A DNA stretch of 20,239 nucleotides from NCBI GenBank assembly GCA_900754745.1, contig CAAEEB010000087.1, positions 1 through 20,239 of the forward strand. The letters run 5' to 3'. The stretch is from an uncultured Collinsella sp. GTDB lineage: Bacteria > Actinomycetota > Coriobacteriia > Coriobacteriales > Coriobacteriaceae. How positions within the stretch are numbered: position 1 is the first letter of the stretch; every line of letters begins with the position of its first letter. The notes under the pieces were generated by a model. It ran no database searches. It was not told the origin of the DNA and was given only the letters and a program-made list of their open reading frames with translations. Of the stretch, positions 7,232-17,990 are shown piece after piece. Made by a program: the position numbers and the translations under genes.

Positions 7232-7270
7232 AAAAAGCATGCCCGGGGTGGCTGGGCCATCCCGGGCATG
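7232..7270 (-). terminator. Terminator of the ATP synthase operon
   Basis: CATGCCCGGG (7238-7247) and CCCGGGCATG (7261-7270) pair perfectly, with a further TGG/CCA stem in the loop. On the minus strand the stem is followed by C and five T. It lies between the atpC stop and the murA ribosome site. Confidence 0.9.
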
Positions 7271-7306
7271 ATGTGTTCGCAAATGGTCGAACGTTAAAAC
7301 GTCTGA

Positions 7307-7699
7307 CTATTGGGCAAGCTTGAGCTTACACCATGCGATTTCATTATAGAGGTAGGCGCGGCGTGCATCATCCTCCGACAAATTACCCAGCTTCTCTTCA
7401 AAACCTTGAATATCAGCTTTAACCTTGTCGGCGTCGACGGTCGCCAAATCGCAAGCGCGCTCGGCGAGGACGGTCACGACATCGTCCGCAACCTGGGCAT
7501 AGCCGCCGGCCACGGCAAACGTGTGGTCGACAGTGCCCATGGCCTTATCGGAAACGCGAACGTAACCGCGGTCGATCGTGCAGATTTCGCTGGAGTGAGC
7601 AGGCAGAACGCCAAACTCGCCATCCGTGGACGGAATGGACACGAACGCAGCGTCGCCCTCATAGGCGCAGCTCACGGGGCACACGATGCGGATACGCAT
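7307..7699 (-). CDS. atpC: ATP synthase F1 epsilon subunit
   Basis: Part of the central rotor stalk, touching the c-ring and able to inhibit ATP hydrolysis. The 130-aa protein has the N-terminal beta-sandwich with the family motif TDGEFGVLPAH (about residues 25-35) and a second motif AVAGGYAQVADDVVTVLAERA (split around 62-82), then the two-helix C-terminal domain. It is last in the operon, 3 nt after atpD, with ribosome-binding bases (GGGGGAG, AGG) in the atpD end. Length and order are as expected. Confidence 0.95.
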   Translation of the reverse strand: MRIRIVCPVSCAYEGDAAFVSIPSTDGEFGVLPAHSSEICTIDRGYVRVSDKAMGTVDHTFAVAGGYAQVADDVVTVLAERACDLATVDADKVKADIQGFEEKLGNLSEDDARRAYLYNEIAWCKLKLAQ

Positions 7700-7702
7700 A
7701 AC

Positions 7703-10065
<2,363 letters not shown>

Positions 10066-10070
10066 AGGGC

Positions 10071-11669
10071 TTAGTTCTCCTCTGATCCAGTCGTATCGGC
10101 ATGGTGCTTGGCCATGAACTGCTGCTTGAAGTCACCGATGACACGCAAGAGCTCGGCCTTGGTGTCGTCGTCGATCTTCTTGGCGCGAACCTTGTCGAGC
10201 AGCGAGCCAAAGCCATTGTCCATGTACTCGATGAGCTCGGCACGGAAAGGCAGCACGTCGGCGATCTCCAGGTCATCCAGGAAGCCCTCGTTGCCAGCGA
10301 ACAGCGTAACAATCTGCTCACCAACCTCGAACGGCTTGTAGCGCGGCTGCTTCAGGAGCTCGGTCATGCGAGCGCCGTGGGTCAGCTGCTTCTGAGTAGC
10401 CTCGTCAAGGTCGGAGCCGAACTGCGTAAAGCCGGCGAGCTCCTGGTACGAAGCGAGGTCCAGACGAAGGTTGCCGGCGACCTGCTTCATGGCCTTGGTC
10501 TGAGCATCGCCACCGACGCGGGACACGGAGATGCCCACGTCGACTGCCGGGCGCTGGCCCTGGAAGAAGAGCTCGGACTGCAGATAGATCTGACCATCGG
10601 TAATGGAAATGACGTTGGTCGGAATGTAGGCCGAGACGTCGCCGTCCTGGGTCTCGATGATCGGCAGAGCCGTCATGGAGCCGTAGCCGTTCTTCTTGGA
10701 CATCTTAACGGCACGCTCGAGCAGACGAGAGTGCAGGTAGAAGATGTCGCCAGGATAGGCCTCGCGTCCGGGCGGACGATGCAGCGTCAGCGACATCTGA
10801 CGGTAGGCCACGGCCTGCTTGGACAGGTCGTCGTAGATGACGAGCACATGGCCGCCGGGGTTGGTCTCGCTGGCGGGCTTGCCGTCCTCGCCGTTGTACA
10901 TGAAGAACTCGCCGATAGCGGCACCGGCCATAGGCGCGATGTACTGCATAGGGGCGGAATCGGCAGCGGTGGCCGAAACGATGATGGTGTAGTCGAGCGC
11001 ACCGTGCTGAGCGAGGGTCTCGCGGATGTTGGCAACCGTGGAGGCCTTCTGGCCGATGGCGACATAGATGCAGACCATGCCCTTGCCGCGCTGGTTGAGG
11101 ATAGCGTCGATGGCGATGGCGGTCTTACCGGTCTTACGGTCGCCGATGATGAGCTCACGCTGGCCACGGCCGATAGGCACCATGGAGTCGATGGCCAACA
11201 GGCCGGTCTGAACCGGCTCGCACACCGGGGTACGGTCGATGACACCGGGGGCCTTGAACTCGATGGGGCGACGATGCGTGGCGACGATGTCACCCAGGCC
11301 GTCGATAGGCTGGCCGAGCGGATTGACGACGCGGCCGAGCATGGCGCGGCTCACGGGGATATCCATAATGCGGCCAGTGGTGCGGCACTCGTCGCCTTCC
11401 TTGATGGAGTCGACGGCACCGAACAGAACGGCGCCGACCTCGTCACGGTCAAGGTTCTGGGCAAGGCCGAAGACGGTCTCACCGGTATCGGAGCTCTTGA
11501 ACTCCAGAAGCTCGCCTGCCATGGCGCTCTTGAGGCCGGAGACGCGCGCGATGCCGTCGCCTACCTCGTCGACCGTTGAAACCTCATGCGTATCGACCGT
11601 CGCGGAGAGGCTCGTGAGCTGCTCCTGCAGTTTCTTGGCGATATCCTGGGCATTGAGGGTTTCGGACAT
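10071..11669 (-). CDS. atpA: ATP synthase F1 alpha subunit
   Basis: Non-catalytic nucleotide-binding subunit that supplies the arginine finger to beta. In 532 aa the Walker A motif is GDRKTGKT (176-183), the Walker B region is [10 protein letters not shown] (275-284) and the arginine finger is R384 in [10 protein letters not shown]. The start ATG overlaps the atpH stop as TAATG, with GGAGGTGAA upstream encoded by the end of atpH. Confidence 0.98.
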   Translation of the reverse strand: MSETLNAQDIAKKLQEQLTSLSATVDTHEVSTVDEVGDGIARVSGLKSAMAGELLEFKSSDTGETVFGLAQNLDRDEVGAVLFGAVDSIKEGDECRTTGRIMDIPVSRAMLGRVVNPLGQPIDGLGDIVATHRRPIEFKAPGVIDRTPVCEPVQTGLLAIDSMVPIGRGQRELIIGDRKTGKTAIAIDAILNQRGKGMVCIYVAIGQKASTVANIRETLAQHGALDYTIIVSATAADSAPMQYIAPMAGAAIGEFFMYNGEDGKPASETNPGGHVLVIYDDLSKQAVAYRQMSLTLHRPPGREAYPGDIFYLHSRLLERAVKMSKKNGYGSMTALPIIETQDGDVSAYIPTNVISITDGQIYLQSELFFQGQRPAVDVGISVSRVGGDAQTKAMKQVAGNLRLDLASYQELAGFTQFGSDLDEATQKQLTHGARMTELLKQPRYKPFEVGEQIVTLFAGNEGFLDDLEIADVLPFRAELIEYMDNGFGSLLDKVRAKKIDDDTKAELLRVIGDFKQQFMAKHHADTTGSEEN

Positions 11670-12145
11670 TAGGCTTCACCTCCGTACGAATTAGCAGAGT
11701 TTGCGAGGGTCTCCTGCGCGACGCGCAGCTGCGTCTTGACGGAAATGTCACGACGCTCGCCGCGGGCCTCGAGCACCAGGCCGCCCACGATAGACGGGTC
11801 GACCTGCTCGATAAGGAATACCTTACGGCCGAAGTCCTGCTCGCATTTCTTAGTGATGGTTTGACGCAGCTCGTCGTCGAGCGGGATCGCCGTGGTGACG
11901 GTCACGCCCACTACATCCTCGTCTTCCTCGGCAACATACTTAAAGGCAGCTGCCACCTTGGGAAGAAGGTCGAGCTGGTCGCGCTTGGACATGGTGTCGA
12001 GCACGGCGATGATCTCGGGGCTGGCGCTAGCCAGGCGCTCGATCATCTCGAGGTCCTCGAACACATGGTTCTCGGCCTTGGCGGCTTCCAAAAGGGAGCG
12101 CGCGTAGGTCTCGAGTACCTTGTCCTGATAGCGGCTAGTCGGCAT
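11669..12145 (-). CDS. atpH: ATP synthase delta subunit
   Basis: Links the peripheral stalk (b) to the top of F1. At 158 aa it is a little short for the family (usually about 175-180) but carries the diagnostic C-terminal motif [26 protein letters not shown] (split around residues 114-140) and the N-terminal helical domain beginning YARSLLEAA. It overlaps the end of atpF by 11 nt, which suggests coupled translation. Confidence 0.94.
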   Translation of the reverse strand: MPTSRYQDKVLETYARSLLEAAKAENHVFEDLEMIERLASASPEIIAVLDTMSKRDQLDLLPKVAAAFKYVAEEDEDVVGVTVTTAIPLDDELRQTITKKCEQDFGRKVFLIEQVDPSIVGGLVLEARGERRDISVKTQLRVAQETLANSANSYGGEA

Positions 12146-12737
12146 TCAGGCTACCTGCTTCCTGGATGTAGCGCTCGATGAGCTTCTTCTGCTCGGACTC
12201 GTCCTCGAGTGCCTCGCCCACGATCTTGGTGGCGACGGCAACGGACAGGTCGGCGATGGAGCTCGCGGCACCGGCGTAGATGGACTTGCGCTCGTCCTCG
12301 ACGGTCGTATGGGCCTTGGCGATGATCTCCTCGGCCTCCTTGTGAGCAGCCTCGATGATACGGGCGCGCTCGGACTCGGCGTCCTTACGGGCCTCGAGAA
12401 CGATGTCGGCAGCCTGACGACGGGCGTCGGTGACGATCGAGTCGGACTCAGCGCGCTTGGCGATGGCCTCCTGCTTGGTCTTCTCGGCCTCGTCGAGGCT
12501 CTCCTCGATCTTCTTGCCGCGCTCCTCCATGGTTTTCATGATGCCCGGCAGGGCGATCTTTGCCAGCACGATCCAGATGATCAGGAAGGCGATAAGCGCC
12601 GGGATGAACTCCGCCATCTTAGGGATGAGGATGTCCGCACCGGCAGCGCCGTCCTCGGCGAACGCGGAAACCGGCATAAGCAGCGCGGCCGCGGACGCGG
12701 AGAGTGCGATCGCGCTCTTCTGGGATGAAAGATTCAT
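12135..12737 (-). CDS. atpF: ATP synthase Fo b subunit
   Basis: Forms the membrane-anchored peripheral stalk. The 200 aa comprise an N-terminal hydrophobic segment (about residues 8-23) ending SAFA-EDG, a second membrane helix (about 43-63, ending IALPGIMK), and a long charged coiled coil that reaches F1. Typical bacterial b subunits start directly with the single membrane helix, so the first 27 residues look like an added cleavable signal peptide. ATG 12737 has GGAG 8 nt upstream. Confidence 0.94.
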   Translation of the reverse strand: MNLSSQKSAIALSASAAALLMPVSAFAEDGAAGADILIPKMAEFIPALIAFLIIWIVLAKIALPGIMKTMEERGKKIEESLDEAEKTKQEAIAKRAESDSIVTDARRQAADIVLEARKDAESERARIIEAAHKEAEEIIAKAHTTVEDERKSIYAGAASSIADLSVAVATKIVGEALEDESEQKKLIERYIQEAGSLNAD

Positions 12738-12752
12738 ACTTGACGCTCCGTG

Positions 12753-12947
12753 CTATTTAACGATCAGCGCGACAACGAAGCCGATCAGAGCCAGAGCCTC
12801 GCCGAAGGCGGAGCCCATGATGAAGACGGTGAACACGCGGCCCTGGACCTCAGGCTGACGGGCCATAGCACCCGTAGCACCCAGAGCAGACAGGCCGATA
12901 GCAAGACCAGCGCCGATAACACCGAGACCGTAACCGATAACTCCCAC
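12753..12947 (-). CDS. atpE: ATP synthase Fo c subunit (proteolipid ring)
   Basis: The ion-carrying ring subunit, a hairpin of two membrane helices joined by the polar loop ARQPE (29-33). The ion-binding carboxylate is Glu50 in GSAFGEALAL. The Na-type ligands (a Gln in helix 1 and a Ser after the Glu) are not present by eye, so proton coupling is likely. At 64 aa it is short compared with the usual 70-80. The start is GTG at 12947, close after a full AAAGGAGG site, which fits high expression of a multicopy subunit. The 124 nt to atpB contain two hairpins. Confidence 0.94.
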   Translation of the reverse strand: MGVIGYGLGVIGAGLAIGLSALGATGAMARQPEVQGRVFTVFIMGSAFGEALALIGFVVALIVK

Positions 12948-13071
12948 GATTCCTCCTTTGTCGTGCGTGTCTTATTTCACGCAGGATAACCTTTTTATAA
13001 CTGCCGGGCTCCATGGGTACGGGCACCGGCGGTTTAACGAATTGCCTTACCTTTAAGGCGCGAACGGAAGA
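12948..13071 (-). promoter_or_regulatory. atpB-atpE spacer with two hairpins
   Basis: This is by far the largest gap in the ATP synthase operon. A GCCGG/CCGGC hairpin (13003-13030) and a GCGTG/CACGC hairpin (12965-12982) flank an A/T-rich stretch with TTATAAAAAGG. It may stabilise or boost translation of atpE mRNA, as is known for the E. coli atpE leader. No T-tract follows either stem and no convincing internal promoter was found. Confidence 0.4.
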
Positions 13072-13875
13072 TTACTCCTCCTCCGCGACCTCCTCTGCCT
13101 CGGAGACATACACGGCGGTAAGGACCGTGAAGACGTAAGCCTGGATGGCGCCGACCACAAGCTCGATCGCATAGATCAGGATGAGGATGGCAAGCCAGGC
13201 CAGCGAAGGCAGGGCGCCGACGGCGTGGGCCGCGGAAACCTGCTGAAGCAGCGGCTGCATGAACATGCTCGCCATGATGGCGAACGAGCCCATGACCACG
13301 TGTCCTGCGAACATGTTGCAGAACAGACGGACGGCGAGCGTGATGAGGCGCAGGAAGGTCGAGAAAAGCTCGACGACCCACACAAGCACGTTCATCGGGA
13401 AGCTCACGCCCTGCGGGGCGAGGCTCTTGATGTAGCCGATCACGCCGTGAGCCTTGCATCCGTAGTAGATGAAGTACACGAAGGCGAAGATGGCGAGCGC
13501 AGCGGTGGAGCCGATTGCGCCGGTGCCAGGCTTCATTCCCGGGATCAGGCCGATCATGTTATTGATCAGGATGAACAGGAAAAGCGAGCACAGGAACGGG
13601 AAGTGCTTCTTCCAGTTCTCACCCACGACGCCCTTGCCGATATCGTTCTCGACGTACTCGATGATGTACTCGAAACCGTTGACGAAGAAGCCCTTGGGAA
13701 CCAGGGTCTGCTTCTTCTTGAACACGGCCAGGACGATCAGGAGCACGATCGTGGAGACGATCAGCCAAAACGAGTACTGCGTGATGCCGCAGCTCAGATC
13801 GCCCACGACAGGGGTGGAGCTGAACTCGCTGACCAGATGATTAATCTCATCAGGCAGCTTTTCAAAAATTTCCAC
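13072..13875 (-). CDS. atpB: ATP synthase Fo a subunit
   Basis: Provides the half-channels for protons beside the c-ring. The 267 aa include five or more membrane helices. The essential stator arginine is R183 in LITLAVRLFCNMFAGH, and IELVVGAIQAYVFT (about 237-250, with Glu238 and Gln245) is the last conserved helix. The tail is very acidic. The start is GTG at 13875 with AAAGG 6 nt upstream, 3 nt after the AtpI-like gene. Confidence 0.96.
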   Translation of the reverse strand: MEIFEKLPDEINHLVSEFSSTPVVGDLSCGITQYSFWLIVSTIVLLIVLAVFKKKQTLVPKGFFVNGFEYIIEYVENDIGKGVVGENWKKHFPFLCSLFLFILINNMIGLIPGMKPGTGAIGSTAALAIFAFVYFIYYGCKAHGVIGYIKSLAPQGVSFPMNVLVWVVELFSTFLRLITLAVRLFCNMFAGHVVMGSFAIMASMFMQPLLQQVSAAHAVGALPSLAWLAILILIYAIELVVGAIQAYVFTVLTAVYVSEAEEVAEEE

Positions 13876-13878
13876 GAC

Positions 13879-14190
13879 TTACCTTTCGACCTCATGAGGA
13901 TCTCGCAACGCCTTGGCGACGCGAACCGTGCAGGCGGCCATAAAGACCACGAAGCCGATCGCCTCGCCCAGGAGGAACATGCGAAATGCCTCTCCGAACA
14001 ACGCAAACACAACCAAGGTAAAGACGAGCAGGGCGACTGCCGAGACCGCCAGACTCACCATGCCCTTGAGCATGTCCGCATTCTGCTTATCGTCAAGAAC
14101 CGGCTTGAGCGTAAAGACAAAGGGAAGGAAGGCAATTGCGCCCGCGATGGCGCCTGCAACGATAGCGAGCAGATCGGCTACCTGAAACAC
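13879..14190 (-). CDS. AtpI-like small membrane protein heading the atp operon
   Basis: About 103 aa with three to four predicted membrane helices (roughly residues 5-27, 43-66 and 74-92) and a basic/acidic C-terminus. AtpI helps c-ring assembly in other bacteria. Assignment rests on position (directly before atpB, 3 nt gap), size and hydrophobicity; sequence similarity is weak by eye. The start is taken as GTG at 14190 with GAGG 6 nt upstream. The frame stays open to TTG at 14265 and also has GTG at 14202, but a good -10 box at 14252-14257 would place transcription start inside the longer version, so the short form is preferred. Confidence 0.65.
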   Translation of the reverse strand: MFQVADLLAIVAGAIAGAIAFLPFVFTLKPVLDDKQNADMLKGMVSLAVSAVALLVFTLVVFALFGEAFRMFLLGEAIGFVVFMAACTVRVAKALRDPHEVER

Positions 14191-14251
14191 TGGCGTCCTC
14201 ACTTTCCTTTTTAACGCCTCACAGAACAGTTCCCGCCAAACATTGGTGACT

Positions 14252-14279
14252 ATTGTACGAGCCAATCGCTAAAGTACAA
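14252..14279 (-). promoter_or_regulatory. Candidate promoter of the ATP synthase operon
   Basis: On the minus strand TTGTAC (14274-14279), a 16-nt spacer and TACAAT (14252-14257, 5/6 to consensus) lie upstream of the AtpI-like gene. An AACCGT/ACGGTT inverted repeat (14278-14296) touches the -35 box and could be a regulator site. Confidence 0.5.
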
Positions 14280-14470
14280 CCGTAAAACAAACGGTTAATA
14301 CGCACCTGTACGTTTTCTTAAGGCCTTCTTTATGCCGCAGGTACGGTAATGCGTTTTTTCGAACCCCTCAGGGCAAAACGTCCGTTAACAGAAGTGCGCG
14401 TGGACGACTTTTGCTCGCCCGCGCGCACCATTTCTTCGTATTTGTGACCGTAGCCGACAAGACCCAACGA

Positions 14471-15118
14471 CTAGAGCGTACCGTAGATGCGGTCGCCGGC
14501 GTCGCCCAGGCCCGGAACGATGTAGGCGTCCTCGTTGAGATGGTCGTCGATGGCGCACGTATAAATATGTACGTCAGGGTCCTTTTCGGTCAGTGACTTG
14601 AGGCCCTCGGGCGCGGCGACGATACACAGCATGCGGATATCCTTGACACCGCGCTCGCGCAGGTAGCTGATGGCCATCTCGGCCGAACCGCCCGTGGCGA
14701 GCATGGGGTCGACAACCAGGCAGATGCGCTGATCGATATCCTTGGGCATCTTGCAGTAATACTCATGCGGCTCGTGGGTAACCTCGTCACGCTCCATACC
14801 GATGTGGCCCACGCGAGCGGAGGGCACCAGGTCGAGGATGCCATCGACCATGCCGAGGCCCGCACGCAGGATGGGAACGATGGCGAGCTTTTTGCCGGCG
14901 AGCTGCTTAAACGTTGCGGTGGTGATGGGGGTCTCGACCTCGACGTCTTCCATGGGCAGGTCGCGCATGGCCTCGTAGCCGTCAAAGAGCGCAAGCTCGC
15001 GCACGAGCTGGCGGAACTGGTTGGTGCCAGTGCTCTTGTCGCGCAAGATCGACAGCTTGTGCTGGACGAGTGGGTGATCGACAAGGGTCACACGGGACGT
15101 ATCGTAGGTGACGGTCAT
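14471..15118 (-). CDS. upp: Uracil phosphoribosyltransferase
   Basis: Converts uracil and PRPP to UMP in the cytoplasm (pyrimidine salvage). It has the full length of 215 aa. The PRPP-binding loop is [10 protein letters not shown] (137-146), the RAGLGM segment is at 85-90, and the uracil-binding C-terminal motif is [12 protein letters not shown] (199-210). The start ATG has AAAGGGG about 10 nt upstream. A 190-nt gap separates it from the ATP synthase operon. Proximity of upp to atp genes is also seen in Bacillus. I see no strong terminator after it. Confidence 0.97.
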   Translation of the reverse strand: MTVTYDTSRVTLVDHPLVQHKLSILRDKSTGTNQFRQLVRELALFDGYEAMRDLPMEDVEVETPITTATFKQLAGKKLAIVPILRAGLGMVDGILDLVPSARVGHIGMERDEVTHEPHEYYCKMPKDIDQRICLVVDPMLATGGSAEMAISYLRERGVKDIRMLCIVAAPEGLKSLTEKDPDVHIYTCAIDDHLNEDAYIVPGLGDAGDRIYGTL

Positions 15119-15240
15119 GGGTTGATGCCCCTTTCATTGCGGCCGGAAGATGACCTTGCTGGCAAGACGCATGACGACATTGTTGCCTCGCGCCGTGCAT
15201 AAGTTTAACGGTTTGCTGTATCGAGCAGCTCGTCGCAACC

Positions 15241-16782
15241 CTACCGAGCGGTGTTGAGCGAACGCTTGACGGCATCACGCCAACCAGCGAGGTTGCTCTC
15301 ACGGCGCTCGGCGGACATGTGAGGATGGAAGACTTTGACGATCTGAGCGTTTTGCTCCAGCTCCTCCAAATCCTCCCAATAGCCGACAGCAAGGCCCGCC
15401 AAGTACGCGGCGCCGATCGCCGTGGTCTCCACCGTCTCGCACTGCAGCACGGGGATATCCAGCAGATCAGCCTGGAATTGCATGATGAACTCGTTGCGCG
15501 AGGCGCCGCCGTCGACAGACAGGCGCTCAATCGAAAGTTCCACGTCCTGCTCCATGGCGCGTAGCACGTCATAACTCTGGTAGGCCATGGACTCGCAGGC
15601 CGCACGCACAATGGTCGCGCGACTCGAGGCGCCGGTCAGGCCGCACACGATACCGCGAGCACGCGGGTCCCACCAGGGAGCACCCAGGCCTGCGAAGGCG
15701 GGGACGAAGTAGCAGCCCTCGTTGTCGTTAATCGAAGTGGCGAGTTGCGCGGACTCGCTCACGCTCGAGATGATGCCCATGTTGTTGCGCAGCCAGTTCA
15801 TGGTTGAGCCGGCGGCAAAGATAGAACCCTCGAGCGCATAGCTGATCTTGCCGTCCGCGGCGATACCGATCGTGGAGACCAGACCGTTCTTGGATTCGAC
15901 GATCTCGTCGCCGGTGTTCATGAGCATAAAGCAACCCGTGCCATAGGTGTTTTTGGTCTGGCCGGGATGGAAGCAGCAGTGGCCGAACAGCGACGCCTGT
16001 TGGTCGCCCGCCACGCCCATGATGGGTGGCATGTTGGTCATGATGTCGCTCGCGACGCGGCCGTAGTCGCCCGAGCTCCAACGAACCTCGGGCATCATGG
16101 AACGCGGGACGTCGAAAAGTGCCAGCAGATCGTCGTCCCAATCGAGCGTATGGATATTAAAGAGCGCGGTGCGGCTGGCATTGGTGTAGTCGGTGGCAAA
16201 GACCTGACCGCCGGTGAGGTTGTAGATGAGCCAGGTGTCGATGGTGCCGAACATGAGGTCGCCCGCCGCCGCGCTCTCACGCGCACCATCGACGTTGTCG
16301 AGGATCCACTGCACCTTGGAGGCCGAGAAATACGGATCGAGCGTGAGTCCCGTGCGGGAGCGCACCAGTTCTTCTGCGCCCTGCTCGACCAGCTCGTCGA
16401 TCAGAGGTGCGGTGCGACGGCATTGCCACACGATGGCGTTATAGATGGGTTGGCCGCTTATGCGGTCCCACACCACCGTGGTCTCGCGCTGGTTGGAGAT
16501 ACCGATGGCGGCAATGCGGTCAGAATGGATGCCGCTCTTAAACTGGACCTCCATCATCACGCCGATCTGGCTGGCAAGCACCTCCGTGGGATCCTGCTCC
16601 ACCCAGCCGGGGCGCGGGAAGCTGGTTTTGACGCTACGACGCGCCTGGGCGACGATGCAGCCGTACTCGTCGACGATGGTCGCGAGTACCGAGGTGGTGC
16701 CGCAGTCGAGCGCCATGATGTAGGAACCGCCAAAGCTAAACGAGGCGTCTTCCATGCCCAGGCTACCTAGATTCAACGACAT
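15241..16782 (-). CDS. glpK: Glycerol kinase
   Basis: Phosphorylates glycerol to sn-glycerol 3-phosphate in the cytoplasm. The FGGY fold spans 513 aa. Glycerol-binding residues match NQRE (Arg99, Glu100), the Trp in IVWQCRR (W119) and GDQQAS (Asp260). ATP-binding is shown by DCGTTS (26-31), NTYGTGCF (278-285) and VDGGASRN. The N-terminus has about 20 extra residues before the first strand. In the stretch before GDQQ the YHF(F/Y)G segment that carries the HPr-phosphorylated histidine in enterococcal enzymes is replaced by SDIMTN, so PTS activation is unlikely. ATG 16782 has AAAGG 8 nt upstream. It lies 13 nt after tsaC and is probably co-transcribed. No glpF or glpD is next to it. Confidence 0.95.
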   Translation of the reverse strand: MSLNLGSLGMEDASFSFGGSYIMALDCGTTSVLATIVDEYGCIVAQARRSVKTSFPRPGWVEQDPTEVLASQIGVMMEVQFKSGIHSDRIAAIGISNQRETTVVWDRISGQPIYNAIVWQCRRTAPLIDELVEQGAEELVRSRTGLTLDPYFSASKVQWILDNVDGARESAAAGDLMFGTIDTWLIYNLTGGQVFATDYTNASRTALFNIHTLDWDDDLLALFDVPRSMMPEVRWSSGDYGRVASDIMTNMPPIMGVAGDQQASLFGHCCFHPGQTKNTYGTGCFMLMNTGDEIVESKNGLVSTIGIAADGKISYALEGSIFAAGSTMNWLRNNMGIISSVSESAQLATSINDNEGCYFVPAFAGLGAPWWDPRARGIVCGLTGASSRATIVRAACESMAYQSYDVLRAMEQDVELSIERLSVDGGASRNEFIMQFQADLLDIPVLQCETVETTAIGAAYLAGLAVGYWEDLEELEQNAQIVKVFHPHMSAERRESNLAGWRDAVKRSLNTAR

Positions 16783-16795
16783 CGCTTACACCTTT

Positions 16796-17539
16796 CTATT
16801 GCATCGGGTCGGACAGGACCCGTTCGATCTCTGATGCGGGAAGCGCGCCTTGGCGCAGGATCTGGAGCTCGCCGTGCTGAAACGACACGATGGTTGAGGC
16901 GTCGCGACACGGGGTCTCACCGGCGTCGACGGCCACATCGACCCCCTCCAGGATGCGCTCCTCCACCGTGGCAAAACTTGCCGGCGAGGGCGCGCCATGC
17001 GTGTTGGCGCTGGTGCAGGCAAGAGGGCTGCCGCAGGCGCGGATGAGCGCCTGCACCACGGGCGAGGCCGAAGCGCGAAGTGCCACCGTGTCGTCGGCGG
17101 CGCGCATAAAGGTCGGCACGCAGGGGGCCGCCTTGACCACGATAGTCAGGGCGCCCGGCCAGCATCGTCGGGCGAGCACGCGGGCCTCGTTAGGGATATC
17201 CACACCATAGCGATCGAGTGCCTCGGCATCATCGACCAGCCAGGCAACCGTTTGGGTGAGCTCGCGCTGCTTGAGGGTAAAGATGCGACGATAGCCGGTA
17301 CCGAGTGCGGGGACCGCGGCGCCGTTAACGGTGGCCTGCGGATCGCGCGGCCACGGCAGAGGTTCACTTGTATCTTGTGGAACGGCATCCGAGAAGGCGT
17401 TGACCGCCACGGCGACACCGTAGACCGTCTCGGTTGGAATAAGCGCCAGGCCGCCGCGACCGAGTAGCTCGGCCGTGCGCTCGACTGCAAGCCGATGTGG
17501 CTCGCGCGCTCCCTCGTATACCCGATAGACCGTCTGCAT
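16796..17539 (-). CDS. tsaC: Threonylcarbamoyl-AMP synthase (TsaC/YrdC/Sua5 family)
   Basis: Makes threonylcarbamoyl-AMP from threonine, bicarbonate and ATP for t6A37 modification of ANN-decoding tRNAs. The YrdC landmarks are PTETVYG (35-41), KQR (90-92), WPG (127-129), ALR (153-155), TSAN (176-179) and STIV (215-218). At 247 aa it lacks the Sua5 C-terminal domain but is longer than TsaC (about 190 aa), chiefly because of extra residues between PTETVYG and the KQR motif (about 43-83), rich in Pro, Ala and acidic residues. ATG 17539 has AAGGGG about 11 nt upstream. It precedes glpK by 13 nt. Confidence 0.9.
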   Translation of the reverse strand: MQTVYRVYEGAREPHRLAVERTAELLGRGGLALIPTETVYGVAVAVNAFSDAVPQDTSEPLPWPRDPQATVNGAAVPALGTGYRRIFTLKQRELTQTVAWLVDDAEALDRYGVDIPNEARVLARRCWPGALTIVVKAAPCVPTFMRAADDTVALRASASPVVQALIRACGSPLACTSANTHGAPSPASFATVEERILEGVDVAVDAGETPCRDASTIVSFQHGELQILRQGALPASEIERVLSDPMQ

Positions 17540-17558
17540 GTGTATGCCAGCCCCTTAC

Positions 17559-17625
17559 GCTCTGGTGCAAGTTTGTTTACTGTGGGGCATTCTCGCACGA
17601 AACGTTCAACCTATTTGCCCAGAGC
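17559..17625. repeat. Spaced imperfect inverted repeat upstream of tsaC
   Basis: GCTCTGGTGCAA (17559-17570) is complementary to TTGCCCAGAGC (17615-17625) with one extra base, across a 44-nt spacer. It lies in the 148-nt gap between the antitoxin stop and tsaC. The core CCAGAGC also occurs in the palindrome near 4558. Role unknown. Confidence 0.35.
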
Positions 17626-17687
17626 GCATGTTGGTTTGGTGAGCGGCTCTAGTAGTCGGTGAAAGTGAGGGGGTTAATTGAAGATTT

Positions 17688-17990
17688 TTAGCGCGCAAGC
17701 GTAACGGTACGATCGGGAAACTCGATGCTTGCAACCAATTTTCCGCCGAGGCTCTCTGCGTACCTGCTCAGCGTGTCAAGCCTCATCGAACCCAGCTCGC
17801 CGCGCTCGAGCTCGGATACACGTTTTTGAGAAACGCCCATCGACTGGGCGACCGACGCCTGTGTTAGATCTTTTAGCCTGCGAATCTGAGCAAGCTTATA
17901 GGCTTCGATACGATCGCGAGTCCTCTCCTGCTCGGCGGTAATGGAGTCGCGTGTTATCCCGCGAGATTCCATATACTCATGCAGTTCCAT
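17688..17990 (-). CDS. XRE-family antitoxin (HigA-like)
   Basis: A 100-aa DNA-binding antitoxin. The helix-turn-helix spans about residues 36-64 (TQASVAQSMGVSQKRVSELERGEL), and the C-terminal part (LDTLSRYAESLGGKLVASIEFPDRTV) matches the class found beside RelE/HigB-type toxins in actinobacteria. It should bind and neutralise the toxin and repress its own promoter. It overlaps the end of the toxin gene by 14 nt and has AAGGAGG 10 nt before ATG 17990. The toxin-first order is typical of higBA. Confidence 0.9.
   Translation of the reverse strand: MELHEYMESRGITRDSITAEQERTRDRIEAYKLAQIRRLKDLTQASVAQSMGVSQKRVSELERGELGSMRLDTLSRYAESLGGKLVASIEFPDRTVTLAR

Noticed and set aside
6145..7323. A 392-codon plus-strand frame opposite murA
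   Set aside because: A shadow of murA with a low-complexity, His/Asp-rich translation and no supporting signals.
10101..11579. A 492-codon plus-strand frame opposite atpA
   Set aside because: A shadow frame; atpA is unambiguous by its motifs.
13034..13459. A 141-codon minus-strand frame inside atpB
   Set aside because: A different frame of atpB with Arg/His-rich composition typical of shadows.
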